DNA from: Pyxicephalus adspersus
Taxonomy: Eukaryota; Chordata; Amphibia; Anura; Pyxicephalidae
Length of the DNA: 64,000 nt
NCBI RefSeq assembly: GCF_032062135.1
Contig: NC_092858.1
Coordinates: 171,081,347 to 171,145,346 of the forward strand
Reading direction: 5' to 3'
Part shown: positions 45,145 to 55,335 of the stretch, piece by piece
Layout of the letters: the number at the start of each line of letters is the position of its first letter
Position numbering within the stretch: the first letter of the stretch is position 1
Notes under the pieces: generated by a model
The model's input: the letters and a program-made list of their open reading frames with translations, nothing else
Told to the model about the DNA's origin: nothing
The model's database searches: none
Program-made: the position numbers and the translations under genes

Positions 45145-45275
45145 AAATTGCCCTTCTCAAGAATACACAATGAGAATGGCAATCTTTTTTCCCCATCTAC
45201 GTCTCCTGATCTCGCGCCTGCGCAGTGCGAGATAGGGTGACGTAGGAAGAAGAACCCAGAAGAAGAGAAAAGATG
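45145..45275 (+). mobile_element. T-1 MITE fragment
   Basis: CTGATCTCGCGCCTGCGCAG, TGCGAGATAGGGTGACGTAG and GAAGAAGAACCCAGAAGAAG match the centre of T-1. Both ends are missing. Confidence 0.8.
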
Positions 45276-45503
45276 TCTAACATCTCCCATATGTGATAGT
45301 GAGCCTCAGTGATTGAAAGAACTGAAATCCAATAAATGAATGTGGGGAGCCAGTAAGGCTGCAAAGGCTGGATGATGCTGAATGTCCTCCAACCAGAAAA
45401 TGACCTGCTGCAGCTTCTAATGAACATTGTGAGATGTATCCGAAGAGAAAAATGTACAAATGTGCAAGACTAAATGGAAGATTGTGGCAGTAAACTACAT
45501 TAC

Positions 45504-45824
45504 CATTAACGATAGAGATGTCTCTTCCCTTGTAGAAGTCCCCCACCGTTATAGATGTCCCCAGTTTGGAGGCCACAGGCCGCACCGTCCGGCTGCCTTC
45601 GGCACAGTCCAGGTATTGGTTCCCCCCCATGTTGGCCTTGCTGGGGGGTTTGCTGATGCCCAGTGCTTCCTCTGTACGATCCTGGCAAAAAGACTTATAT
45701 TTCCACTGCACCAGTACCGGCTGGGATGAGGTGGTAGAGTAATGGCACCGTAGTAAGGTAGGTTGGAAGAGCATCACCGCCTTCTTGTGATCAGGCATAG
45801 TGACCTGTACTCCATGGGACCGAC
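45504..45824 (-). CDS. ILDR2: ILDR2-like exon 2 (N-terminal half of V-type Ig domain)
   Basis: This 321-bp internal exon follows a pyrimidine-rich acceptor (ttgctttctctgcag, ending at 45825) and ends at the donor AATG|gtaatg. Its first two bases complete a codon split with exon 1. The peptide then reads RSHGVQVTMPDHKKAVMLFQ, with PTLLRCHYSTT, QWKYKSFCQDR, QYLDCAEGSRTVR and GDFYKGRDISIVN further on. VQVTMPDHKK resembles the start of the mature ILDR2 Ig domain. RCHYS supplies the first Ig cysteine, and KYKSFCQDR with YLDC are angulin-family hallmarks. The last base G joins AT of the next exon to keep frame (N-D-A-D-L). There are no stops. The match to ILDR2 is clear; LSR is the nearest alternative. 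Introns on both sides are full of transposons. Confidence 0.94.
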
Positions 45825-47220
45825 CTGCAGAGAAAGCAAAAAAAATTGTATATGAATGACATGAAATACAAGAACAATCATACTTGTGTACAGCACAACT
45901 AATTCAGTTCTTAATTGTGTTTTTCAATGTTTCTCTGTAAAGTTTCTGCCATTGGAATATTAGACTGAAGAAAAGCAACCCTCAAACTGTCTCATCAAGT
46001 AACTCAAATTCTCTAATTTGGGGGCGGACATAGGGAGGTGCAAAGTGTGCCGCTGCACAAACCCTCCTCAGCCTCCTCAATAAACAGGAGCAAGTATGAA
46101 TTTGTTTTTGCATATTAATTTGTTGCAGATTTCTTTCCCTTTCTGTTATAGAATGACAACAATAACCCATCAGCTGCATTACCAATCTTTGAGTTTACTC
46201 AGTTGGCTGCCTATCAGAACCAGGACAGCATGAAGTTTGTATGCTCTCCCCTTGTTTGCATGGGCTCCCTACATACGCTTGCATGATTTCTGTTGGCACG
46301 TGTAGATACGTTAGAATCTGATTGGCTCCTAGTGCTGCAACTCCATAATGCAATGCTGTTGACCAGAGCTGGTCAGGAGTCTAATATAAAGTCAGATTTG
46401 TGTACTCATCCTAGTTTTCCATTCATCAGGATTGTACAAATTTCATGATGATATAAATCACAGAAACGAGAAATGATCATCACAGCCCTACTTGCCCCCA
46501 AACTGTCCGACAGATTACCCTGACGTCAGGATTATTGGGGTCAATGGAATGCAATGAGGAAAAAAATTTTTTTTATATATCTTTTGGAAAGTAAAGGCCA
46601 AAAAAGGTTAATCATCACATAAAAATGACCTCTATACAGCTGCCATTGTTTCACCCAAAAATCTCACGAAAATTCCCCCTGCAAAGAGAATTGTGCGTCA
46701 TTTTCTAGCACACTTTCACCTCATGATGCACACATACATATAAAAATATTGCACAGCCCAAGGCTCTGGCTTTACATGTGGCTCCGATTTACACGTATCC
46801 TTAACTGTTCTTGCAAATGACTCATCTTAATTGCCTCTGAACTTGATGCCTCATAACGATCTTCCAATTAAAGAATTATGATTTGTTTGTAAGTTGGAGC
46901 TGAATGTTTTAGACCCACATTCAAGGCGCTAAACAGATTTTGTGTTGAATTAAACATTAGGACTTGAATAAAATATATAACGTGGAGGCTTTCAGCCTGC
47001 TGATGAGTTGTATGTAAACAATCTGGAAATGACAACGGTGTTACACAACTTCCCCCTGGTCTCCGAGTGAACGTACTGATATATGGCAGGAATTTGACTA
47101 ACTTTACAAACAATTAAGACAAACGTTTGGAAATATGGAGTGGTTATAGTGGTTTTGCTTCTTTGCCAGCAGCCAACTGATTGGACAGCGAAAGGAACAA
47201 ACTGACTGCTCAGGAACTCG
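45825..47220. other. Intron 1 sequence without recognised exon
   Basis: The 3' part of intron 1, ending at the polypyrimidine acceptor. A weak V-SINE fragment is visible at 46218-46290 (AAGTTTGTATGCTCTCCCCT, TTGTTTGCATGGGCTCCC). Otherwise nothing recognised. Confidence 0.45.
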
Positions 47221-47637
47221 TTAAAGCAGAACTTAAGTTCCACTTTAAAAAAACAAGGGTCAGGCCGGTCTTTATTGTAGAAATGGACAGGTGATGCTCC
47301 TTCTGCAATAAAACATAATTACCTGTCTGATTGCTGTCTTCATCTGTCAAATAAAAAGACTGAGCTGCACATGAGCAGCTCAGGGCAGGATGCTGTGATA
47401 CCCGGCACCTCCCAGCTTCTCCTGCAGCTGCAAGGACCTAATGAACTCCTGCATGTACGGTCATTGAAGACCTGATTGCAGGAGAAAAAGAAGGTGGTGG
47501 TGGTGTCTGTGCTGGAGCAAGGACAGGTGAGTGTAATTAAAAAATTGTAGGCAGGTAAGGCCATTGCCTGCCCTTTTTGCAATAAAGGATCGCCAGGTCA
47601 CAATTTTTTAAATTTTTTTGTGTTTAGTTCTGCTTTG
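47221..47637 (+). mobile_element. T-2 TTAA MITE copy
   Basis: It starts TTAAAGCAGAACTTAAGTTC; the interior has GACAGGTGATGCTCCTTCTG, GAGCTGCACATGAGCAGCTC and AGGTGAGTGTAATTAAAAAA; it ends TGTGTTTAGTTCTGCTTT. Another T-2 copy in the same orientation follows. Confidence 0.85.
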
Positions 47638-47649
47638 GAACTTATTTGG

Positions 47650-48009
47650 AAGAAGAACTAAAGTCCCATTTTGAAAATCCTCGATCGGGCAGGTGATTAT
47701 TGCAGAGAAGGACAGGTGATGTCTATTTTGCAATAACTAGTCCTACCTATCTGATTGCTGCCAAGGTGTTAAATTTTGCTGAGATGCGCATGAGCTGAGC
47801 GTTTGTTGCCAGAGATACCCGGCAATCTTAAGCTTCCTTGCGTGTGCTGGAACTGAGTGAACTTCCATGCACACCGGAGTTACGTCATCCCAGCTCGGCC
47901 ATTCAAGCTGGCCAAGGATCAGATTGTGGGTAAGAAGAAGAAAGAAGATGGTGGTGCCGGTGACTGAACGGGGACAGATGAGTTTACTGCTGCTTTTATG
48001 CTGTTTTAA
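47650..48009 (+). mobile_element. T-2 TTAA MITE, adjacent second copy
   Basis: GAACTAAAGTCCCATTTTGA, GGCAGGTGATTATTGCAGAG, TTGCCAGAGATACCCGGCAA, TCCCAGCTCGGCCATTCAAG and GAAAGAAGATGGTGGTGCCG, with right end TGCTGTTTTAA (TTAA 48006-48009). Confidence 0.83.
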
Positions 48010-48155
48010 GATATTGGCATATGTAGATGCATCAGAACTTGATTAGCAATTCCCTATTGCAGTGCGCTGATCAGAGAACATGAGGCCATTATCAAATCAG
48101 ATTCCTCTTCCCACATACAGTATATGAAGCAAGAACTATTTTTCTTATGGAGTAG

Positions 48156-48315
48156 CAGTGTTTAACCCTGACTGTTTTTTAAGCCGGGTGCGTAGAAATG
48201 GTAGGTGGGTGGCTGGCCCTGTATTGTGACCCAACTGTTCAGTAACCAACCAAAAACAGCCAGGTGGTTACTGAAAAGTGCCGGGTGGTGCACCCAGCTA
48301 AAAGGGGCTAGGGAG
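48156..48315 (-). mobile_element. M-1 MITE copy
   Basis: Inverted: CAGTGTTTAACCCTGACTGT, GAAATGGTAGGTGGGTGGCT, GTGCCGGGTGGTGCACCCAG and AAAAGGGGCTAGGGAG. Confidence 0.85.
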
Positions 48316-48618
48316 TAGGTAATACTTTTCAATCGTCAGGGAAATCTTCCTTTCTTCCTATCCTGTAGACCAAAGGAAAAAATACTCCTTTAGACATTTA
48401 TCACCAGGCCAAGTGTTAAAATTGGAAGATTCCCACTGTGCTGGTATGGTATACAACAGGTGCTAATGTCCTCCTCTGTTTTACTATTGGGAAGGACGCA
48501 GCAGGACGCTCCCCTCCCCATAGAACAGATCAGCAATGTCTGGTTCATACAACAGTCTCTAAACATTCACAATGTTTATTTCCCCGGCAACAATTACTGA
48601 GCGTGTGAACTAAGCCCC

Positions 48619-48951
48619 AGGCTACGTACACACGCAAGACTTTTGTCATTGGAAGGGATCTTTCACAATTTTCCAAGGACAAAAGACTGAACGATGCATG
48701 AACGAGCACTGTACATACAGCACCATTCTGCTCTATGGAGAGGGAAGGAGAGAACGAGCGAGCGGCAACCCGCTGCACTCTCTCCCCTTCACTTGCACTG
48801 TGGACGTTTGTTGCTCGTAGTTCGTCGATCCACCAGGACAGATCCATGAACGACTTTGGACGGTAAGACGACGACAAGTCAGATTCTCATTTGATACTAG
48901 CCCTGAAGCGAGAATCAGACGAGAATCATCTGACGTGTGTACTAAGCCTTA
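48619..48951. mobile_element. H-1 palindromic MITE (GGCTACGTACACACG)
   Basis: The ends AGGCTACGTACACACGCAAG and GACGTGTGTACTAAGCCTTA are inverted. The interior has GATCTTTCACAATTTTCCAA, TTCTGCTCTATGGAGAGGGA and TCGTCGATCCACCAGGACAG. It is CpG-rich for the window. Related copies lie at 53138 and 60888. Confidence 0.87.
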
Positions 48952-49411
48952 GATTTGTATTGTGAGGAGGAACAGAAAACAAGTGCAGCGCTATAAAGAA
49001 GGAAGCAGAGCCTGAATAGGTAAAATTTTTGTTAATTGTACACATTTATCAAACTATACATACAAATTTTCTAAAGCAATAAAACATATAAAACAAGTAT
49101 TTTGATTTAAAATTTTCAGTTCGTATACACCTGATTGGACCCAGAGTTTACTTTGATGCAGAAGGCCTAGCTGGGGAACTGGGCTCGGAGAGAAGTTGGA
49201 AATGCTGCTATGGAAGTGGGCGTTAAAACAAACCTGTTCCCCTTTATTCCTGACTTTCTGATAAATGCTGCCATGATTTCCAGTCTTGTAGTGTGCAGGT
49301 GGAAGATTAGATGTGCAATACTACGTGCAGGTGAGTTTCTGTATTATCTACATCAACTTACTTGGAGGACTTTAGGACATTACCAAAGATCCGCATATAA
49401 CATTCAGGGAA

Positions 49412-49725
49412 TGCAATGCTATAGAAAGCTACCAGAGGCTGCAGACATAAAACAGGAGGATGGTCAGAGGATTTCACACATATTATAGAAGTCATTACAG
49501 ACTGGGAACTATCACAGACCCAGACAGTCATAGACTGGAGACACATTGCTTGAGTCTGCTGGAGATCTCAGCTATTAAAGCTCTTTAACAAGTCAATGCT
49601 TTCACATTTGTGCTCCCTACAGTCCTCAAAATGACTTTGAGTGTCACATTTGATGTTCGAGATGCGTTATACCAGGAAAAAAAAAAGGATGGGTATTAGA
49701 AAAAAAATGTAAAAAATACTAGAAG
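49412..49725 (+). mobile_element. Interspersed repeat Q, copy 2
   Basis: CAGACAGTCATAGACTGGAG, ACACATTGCTTGAGTCTGCT, GGAGATCTCAGCTATTAAAG and AACAAGTCAATGCTTTCACA; partner of 33546-33950, about 16 kb away. Confidence 0.75.
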
Positions 49726-49844
49726 TCGTTCTAATAAATACTATTTTTTTTAAAGTTTTGACAAACACCAAAAGAGACTACTGTATGTGATGAGACACAG
49801 TGAATGCTAATGGGCCATATATAAACTCCAGGCCACAGCTTGGG

Positions 49845-50063
49845 CAAAAATGCCCCTTCTGCACATGCCTGACATCGGGCATGCGCACAAGGAGCAGCCA
49901 AGGGGGCGCACGAATGGGAGCGTAGAGCCAGGATGCGTGACGTAGGTATCTCGGGAAGGTATGCTCCCACTCCGTCTTGAGTAAAAATTACATTTTTACG
50001 TTATGTATAAGGGTTGTCTACCCTTTTGTATAAAGTAAAAAAGTTGATTTTAGGTCTGCTTCA
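49845..50063 (-). mobile_element. T-1 MITE left-half fragment
   Basis: Inverted: GACATCGGGCATGCGCACAA, GGATGCGTGACGTAGGTATC, GGGTTGTCTACCCTTTTGTA and ATTTTAGGTCTGCTTCAA correspond to the first ~220 bp of T-1 at 55585. Confidence 0.78.
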
Positions 50064-50302
50064 AGTAACCTTCCGAAACTACAAAAACCAACTTAAATCC
50101 ACATTGACTTGGAAATCTTTGTTTACACAAACTACAAAACAAAACAAAAAGGTCTACGCACCTTTTTTTGCACATGTCTATCATGTAAATAATAACCTGC
50201 ATGATGTCTGTATCTGCCCTGGATTTTTGATTTGAGGCTCCAGCATTGCATCGGGGAAGATAATGAGGCCGTGAAAGTAAAACCTATATCCCTCTAATTC
50301 AA

Positions 50303-50587
50303 CTCCAGAACTTTTTAACATTAGGGAACCCTTGAAATAACTTTCAGATCTTCAAAGAACCCCTTCTAAAATTACTATACCCACAGCTCACAGTATATTA
50401 GTGTGGTGGTCGGTGGGAAGAAATTGTCTTACATTCCTGGCCATTGGGAAGAATGTCACCCTTACAGATAGCCAAACAATTATGGTAACAATTAAACTGA
50501 CCTGAGAGGTGCAAACTGCTTATTGGTCAAGGAACCCCCAGCAGGAACCCTGGGGTACCAGAGAACCCCTGGTTAGGAAAGAAAGTG
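50303..50587 (-). mobile_element. M-2 MITE, near-complete
   Basis: Inverted: GGGAACCCTTGAAATAACTT, CCCACAGCTCACAGTATATT, TTGGGAAGAATGTCACCCTT, ACCTGAGAGGTGCAAACTG and AGAGAACCCCTGGTTAGGAA. Confidence 0.8.
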
Positions 50588-51796
50588 CCAATCCCAGGCT
50601 CACTTTTATTTTCAACTTAAACCAGTTTATGTTTTGAACAATTTCCTCAGCTTGTGGCTTTGAAATGTTCGGCAGGCTGTAGTGCCACTAGCTCTGCACA
50701 GTAACAACCTCCTCCACTTTGTGTGGGCGACTTTTACACTTGATGGGCAAAATATATAGCTGATTTCGTAATTCAAAATAGATTTGTCCCATCCCTTTGC
50801 CTGAAATAGACCGAGTTCCCTGAAGACGGCTCAAGATCTATCAGGTCATTACATAAAGGGGGGGACAGGAAGATCCCTGAAGACGGGAGTGAAAGGCAAA
50901 AAGTACTTCGAGGAAATAATTACACATTTGTTATCAGGCTCAGCCTCTCCACATAACCTACTTTTAAATTGAACCGAGGCTGAGAAATCCTTGAAGACAC
51001 ATTCACCAACCTGGACAATTATTTTTAGAAACTAAGCACAAGGACCACGAGGATTAATAAACCTAGAAAGCAAAAATGAGCAAAGACGGTGAGACCCATT
51101 AAAGGCAAAACTCCTCCGTACTACTATAACTGGCAGGTCACAGGCTGAAAACTCCAATTTTCTAAGATGGGAATGAAGTATGTCTTTAAATCCTAATAGG
51201 AATAGAAACATAGATGTTACACCCCTAATCCTCTTTAAACACACACACAAACAGATCAACAGACCACACAGAGGAATGAAATTGTAAACAAGCAGATGAA
51301 ATACATAAACACAACAAAAGAAAGAATTGTAATTCTGTTCAGCCAAACGTGCAATCTACATAGGATAGCCTGATCCTGGACTCCCAGTGCTAAGAACAAA
51401 ACTTGGTCCAGGACACCCCCCCAAGCCAGCTGATTGGCCGAGGTAATGAGTCATTCTTCACTGGCTGCCGCCAATCAGTGTTTTTACTGTACTGCAACAG
51501 AGTCTGATTGGTTACTGCTCCTCTTCACCCCGCAGGAAGTTTATAAAAGGCATATTCAGGTAGCTGAACTATCTGCATGCAGGAATACCTTTTATTATAT
51601 TCTTTAACAAATACATTCCTGTAGTAATTGGTGTTCCCTCCTTTTTTGCTCTTTCGCTGCAAAGCTTCAGGTTGGATAGTCTTAGGGTTAATAATACTTT
51701 TTTTCTCCTCACATCAGTGTTTGGGCCCTGCGTCTGGCTGCTAGGTCTAACCATTGTATCACTGGAAAAAGTCACATATTATGTGTGGGCTCTAAT
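50588..51796. other. Low-repeat interval
   Basis: About 1.2 kb without recognised transposons. An open minus-strand frame (51032-51346) has a hydrophobic patch but no recognised domain. The part at 50760-51010 looks like single-copy DNA. Confidence 0.35.
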
Positions 51797-51958
51797 TATT
51801 ATTATTACTACTATTATTAAACAGGATTTAAATAGCGCCAACATATTACGTAGCACTGTACATTAAATAGGGGTTTCAAATTACAGACAGATACAGACAG
51901 TGACACAGGAGGAAGAGAGGACCCTGGCCTGAAGAGCTTACAATCTAAGAAGTGGATA
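51797..51958 (-). mobile_element. L2-like LINE 3' end
   Basis: Tail first: ATTATTATTACTACTATTAT, TTAAATAGCGCCAACATATT, ACATTAAATAGGGGTTTCAA, GAGAGGACCCTGGCCTGAAG and AGCTTACAATCTAAG. Confidence 0.88.
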
Positions 51959-53137
51959 GGTGTGAGAATAGGTGAATCAGTGGACGGGTTATAAAGAGAT
52001 AATGTGGCCCAGTTGAAGGAAAGGAGTCAGAGCCACTGGATACCAAAAGAACATGGATCTATGAGTATTTGTTTTGTTAGGGGTTGGACATTTGAAGAGT
52101 CACTTTCTGTTTTTTTAAGTGTAAGAAGACTACTGAAACATTGTTAATAAAAGCTTATATAGAATTGTATAAATTACAGGAGACTTATATTCTGCTTTTG
52201 AATATACAGAAATGAAAAATGGTTCTTGTAAGGTAAACAACTGCTAACGGTCAGCCACCTCGGTTTGCACTGTTCCAGTATTCCTTAACAAACAACAGAA
52301 GAATCCAGTATCTTTAAAGTGTACCTTGCAGCTAAAATGTAAAGCACACGAAGTGGGTCTCTCTACCGCTTGTTAAAAAGCAGAAAAAATAGTTGAAAAA
52401 ACACTTGAAGGGGAGCAAAAAGACTGTATACCTACCTTTCCCTCCAGCAAGGATAACATAATTTTTCCATCAGCATGGTCTGGGGAATGAAGTGTACGGT
52501 TTATCTCATGATGTGCAGAACTGACTTCTTGCAAAATTTGAAGTGCTCAATATTCTTTTAGCAAGATAATGATATCAACCTCTGGGATGCAGAAGCTGGA
52601 AGATAGGTAAGTGTGTTATCTGTTTTTTCTCTCCTATAGGTGCATTTTTTTATTATGCTGCTTTTCTGGAAAAGGAAAAACTTGGAGATTGTACAAGTTC
52701 ATTTAGGAACCTCGGAGCCTGTCTGTGTGTATATATTGTCTTCTGCACTTTGCTGCTACTGGAGAGGGATAACGCCATTAGCAAAAACACATTACTGATA
52801 ATTCACGATAATTAAAGCCAACGTGAACAAGACAAATTTGTGCTCCCGTTTCAGGTAGCCATGGTGATGTCCTGATTAGCTTTAGGGCTTAACTGCAAAC
52901 GTCTAAACCCTTTCTAAACCTGTAACCCTATATAAAGCCCCCGACACAGCAATTCAACCCTCCGAACATTTTTCCTACCTATTTTAAGGATATCTTGTAG
53001 AACTTACTATGCTAAAACAGAGGTGAGTAAGAAAGGAAAGCAAAGCCTTGGTATGTTTTTTTTGGCACCAAGAACAAAGAGCCTTTAAAAGAAGAATAAA
53101 AATATTTACCAGACCCATTTCCGGTGATTGCATTCTA
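51959..53137. other. Low-repeat interval
   Basis: No recognised element or gene. The part at 52790-52990 (CAATTAAAGCC-like, GTTTCAGGTAGCCATGGTGA, TATATAAAGCCCCCGACA) is well mixed and contains a TATA-like TATATAAAG at about 52930. Confidence 0.35.
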
Positions 53138-53449
53138 AGGCTACGTACACGTCAAATGATTCTCATCCGATAATCGCCCCAAGACTGATATTAGACCAGA
53201 ATCTGGTGTATGTACACCGCTTGTCCAATGGCGTTCATCGATCTGTCCTGGCAGATCAACGAACGACTGCAATACAAGTTAAGGGGAGAGAGCACAGCGG
53301 GATGCCGCTCTGTCTCCCCCCCCCCCCCCCCCCCTTTCGATAGAGCAAAATGGCACTGTATGTACAGCACTCGTTCAGTCATATGTCGTTGGAAAGGATC
53401 GTGAAACCTCCTTTCCAACAACAAAAATCTAATGTGTGTATGCAGCCTT
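53138..53449. mobile_element. H-1 palindromic MITE
   Basis: AGGCTACGTACACGTCAAAT at left, CAACAACAAAAATCTAATGT then GTGTATGCAGCC at right; the interior has TCATCGATCTGTCCTGGCAG and a C run (53317-53334). Orientation opposite to the copies at 48619 and 60888. Confidence 0.87.
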
Positions 53450-53461
53450 TGTTTCCTTGAA

Positions 53462-53674
53462 GCAGTGGTCGCCAGCCTTTCGGACCACTATCATGGCGGG
53501 GACGTCATGATGCCAGAGATCACCAACTTTCCCATCGCAGACCTGCTTGCTAGACATCCTGGGGGGACAGTAGTGCAGGGCCACCATCCGAGGGACATAA
53601 TCAGCTAGGTCAGGAAAAGGACCCCGCTGGGGGGCGCACCGGCCAGAGCCGCGGACCACCGGTTGGCAACCGCT
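53462..53674. mobile_element. hAT-like MITE (AGCAGTGGTCGCCAGCC ends)
   Basis: The left end GCAGTGGTCGCCAGCCTTTC and the right end read inward AGCGGTTGCCAACCGGTGGT form imperfect inverted ends. Both inner flanks carry CGGACCAC. The interior is GC-rich (GGCGCACCGGCCAGAGCC). Confidence 0.78.
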
Positions 53675-53748
53675 TGAAGGATACGCCTCTGACATCTGAC
53701 ACACCCAGAAGGTTAATACATCCATACAGCTTTGCAGTGATACCTTAC

Positions 53749-53872
53749 CGGAGGATGGGTTGAACCACGGTTTAACAATAAAGATAACAGCAACAAAAGC
53801 AAGAACAAAAGGAAATACAACAGGTGCAACACCAGGATACAAGGTGAGGGATTGATCCTCTGTATTGACCTA
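53749..53872 (-). other. Weak candidate for the ILDR2 leader exon
   Basis: On the minus strand a hydrophobic open frame (PGVAPVVFPFVLAFVAVIF, then IVKPWFNPSSG) runs into a strong donor-like site, CTCCG|gtaaggt. Cut there, the frame is left with one base, exactly the phase the exon at 45824 needs, and the join would read PSSG-RSHGVQVT. Against it: the frame opens at a TAG and contains no ATG, so another upstream exon would be required. A MITE lies immediately downstream (53462-53674). Treat this as a hypothesis only. Confidence 0.15.
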
Positions 53873-54226
53873 CGTACAGAATATGAGGGGTGGCTTATGG
53901 AGGAGGGGAATTAGCTGGGTGCAAAGTTCATGTTGGAATGCAAAAGCCCCTTTTTGGCTACCGAGTCCATTTATACGATACATAACAAGCTTCCCTGGGT
54001 TCCGTGTTTCTAAAAAATTGTTTTATTCTTCTAATAATCAGTTTTTTTTTTTCAGATGACAGCGTTGGGAAAGTAAAGTAAGAAAAGATATGAATCCCCA
54101 AACTAGTTTAGCCCCACCTGCCACATCAAGAGACCCTACTCACGCTATATATAAAAACTTTAGGTTTTCTTTTCATTGTAACAATGGGGGGGGGGGGAAT
54201 TATTAAAGGAATGTAGACTCTTCACT

Positions 54227-54408
54227 TATTATTACACAGAATTTATATAGCGCCAACATATTAAGCAGCACTGTACAAAGTCCATAGTCATGTCACTAGC
54301 TGTACCTCAAAGGGGCTCACAATCTAATGTTCCTACCATGGTCATATGTCTTTAACACCGTCTGGGGTAAATTTTTGGGGGGAAGCCAATTAACCTAACT
54401 ACATGTAG
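54227..54408 (-). mobile_element. V-SINE fragment (3' half)
   Basis: Inverted: TTTATATAGCGCCAACATAT, GTACAAAGTCCATAGTCATG, CTCAAAGGGGCTCACAATCT and CCAATTAACCTAACTACATG. The head is absent. Confidence 0.88.
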
Positions 54409-54672
54409 GTAAATGGTTATATATCCCTTTGCAAGGGACAATTCACTGACCATTGTGACAGTTCACTTTGCAAAGAATACCCAATCACTTGCAACATATG
54501 CCAACACGAGTAAGGCTTTTGCAGATAAAAATGGGTTAAATGTGAACATAGTAACCACAGATTGACTTTTCTTGACTTAATGGGCACACCAACTGCCAAT
54601 CCCCAGTTAGGTAAGTGTCCCCTATGGCCATTAGGCAAGCTCTTTGAGTATCAAAACAGAAGATTCCAATAG

Positions 54673-54870
54673 TTGGCCTGATTTATTAAAGCATTCAAGG
54701 CTGGAGAGGATACACCTTTATCAGTGAAGCTGGGTGATCCAGCAAACCTGGAATAGATCTGGTCCATGATTGAAAACATTTGCTAGCATTCCAGATTTGC
54801 TGGATCACCCAGCTTTACTGATAAAAGTGTATCCTCTCCAGCCTTGGAGAGCTTTAATAAATCCGGCCCA
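54673..54870 (+). mobile_element. FB-1 palindromic MITE, intact
   Basis: GGCCTGATTTATTAAAGCAT, GGCTGGAGAGGATACACCTT and AGCAAACCTGGAATAGATCT, mirrored by TTGCTGGATCACCCAGCTTT and CTCCAGCCTTGGAGAGCTTT. Confidence 0.92.
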
Positions 54871-55335
54871 GCGTACTTTTGTCAGGTCTCTTGCACTGTC
54901 TACTATATTGTAAAACTTTCAAGGTGAAAGGCACATCAAAAACTTTTAGGTTCACTTCAGGAAATGAACATGAGTAATTCTTTTCTTGTGTTATTAGGAG
55001 AAAATGTATGATTCAGTTTACAAGAAATTAGTATCTGTGTGGCAGAAGGAGATGACAGGCGGCCCAGCAGATACTAAACAGATCATTGTGCTCCTCTTGA
55101 CCTGATACAAAATCCAAACCACTCATCCGCCTCAGTAATTCCTGTACTCCAAAGCACTTGGACCACTAGAGAATCTTCTCATCCACAAGGTACTTTCATA
55201 ATTCACTCATCAATTAGGCTGCATTTATAACTAAGGGGGAGAAATGGCTTTTACAGATGTTCACAATTGTTACAATTTTTGCAGAATGTTAAAAAAAGAG
55301 GTATCCAAACTTATTAACAAAATGTATTATAATGC

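Larger units (their letters stand above)
41833..45503 (-). other. ILDR2: Intron 2 of the ILDR2-like gene
   Basis: The 3.67-kb interval between the two Ig exons begins gtaatg and ends ttcag on the minus strand, so it is a GT-AG intron. It holds a hAT-like MITE (42125-42605), a TATC/TC microsatellite, an interspersed repeat (43985-44165), a minus-strand V-SINE (44241-44556) and a TTAA-MITE fragment (45145-45275). I see no further coding segment inside it. Confidence 0.85.

Noticed and set aside
45460..45729. Plus-strand open frame over ILDR2 exon 2
   Set aside because: Antisense shadow of a confirmed exon.
52925..52945. TATATAAAG as a core promoter
   Set aside because: An isolated AT-rich match with no downstream first exon recognised.
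53317..53334. Poly-C run as a functional i-motif
   Set aside because: It lies inside an H-1 MITE and other copies lack it; simple slippage is enough.
53429..53748. Continuation of the minus-strand frame below the putative donor at 53748
   Set aside because: This part translates the GC-rich hAT-like MITE at 53462-53674.
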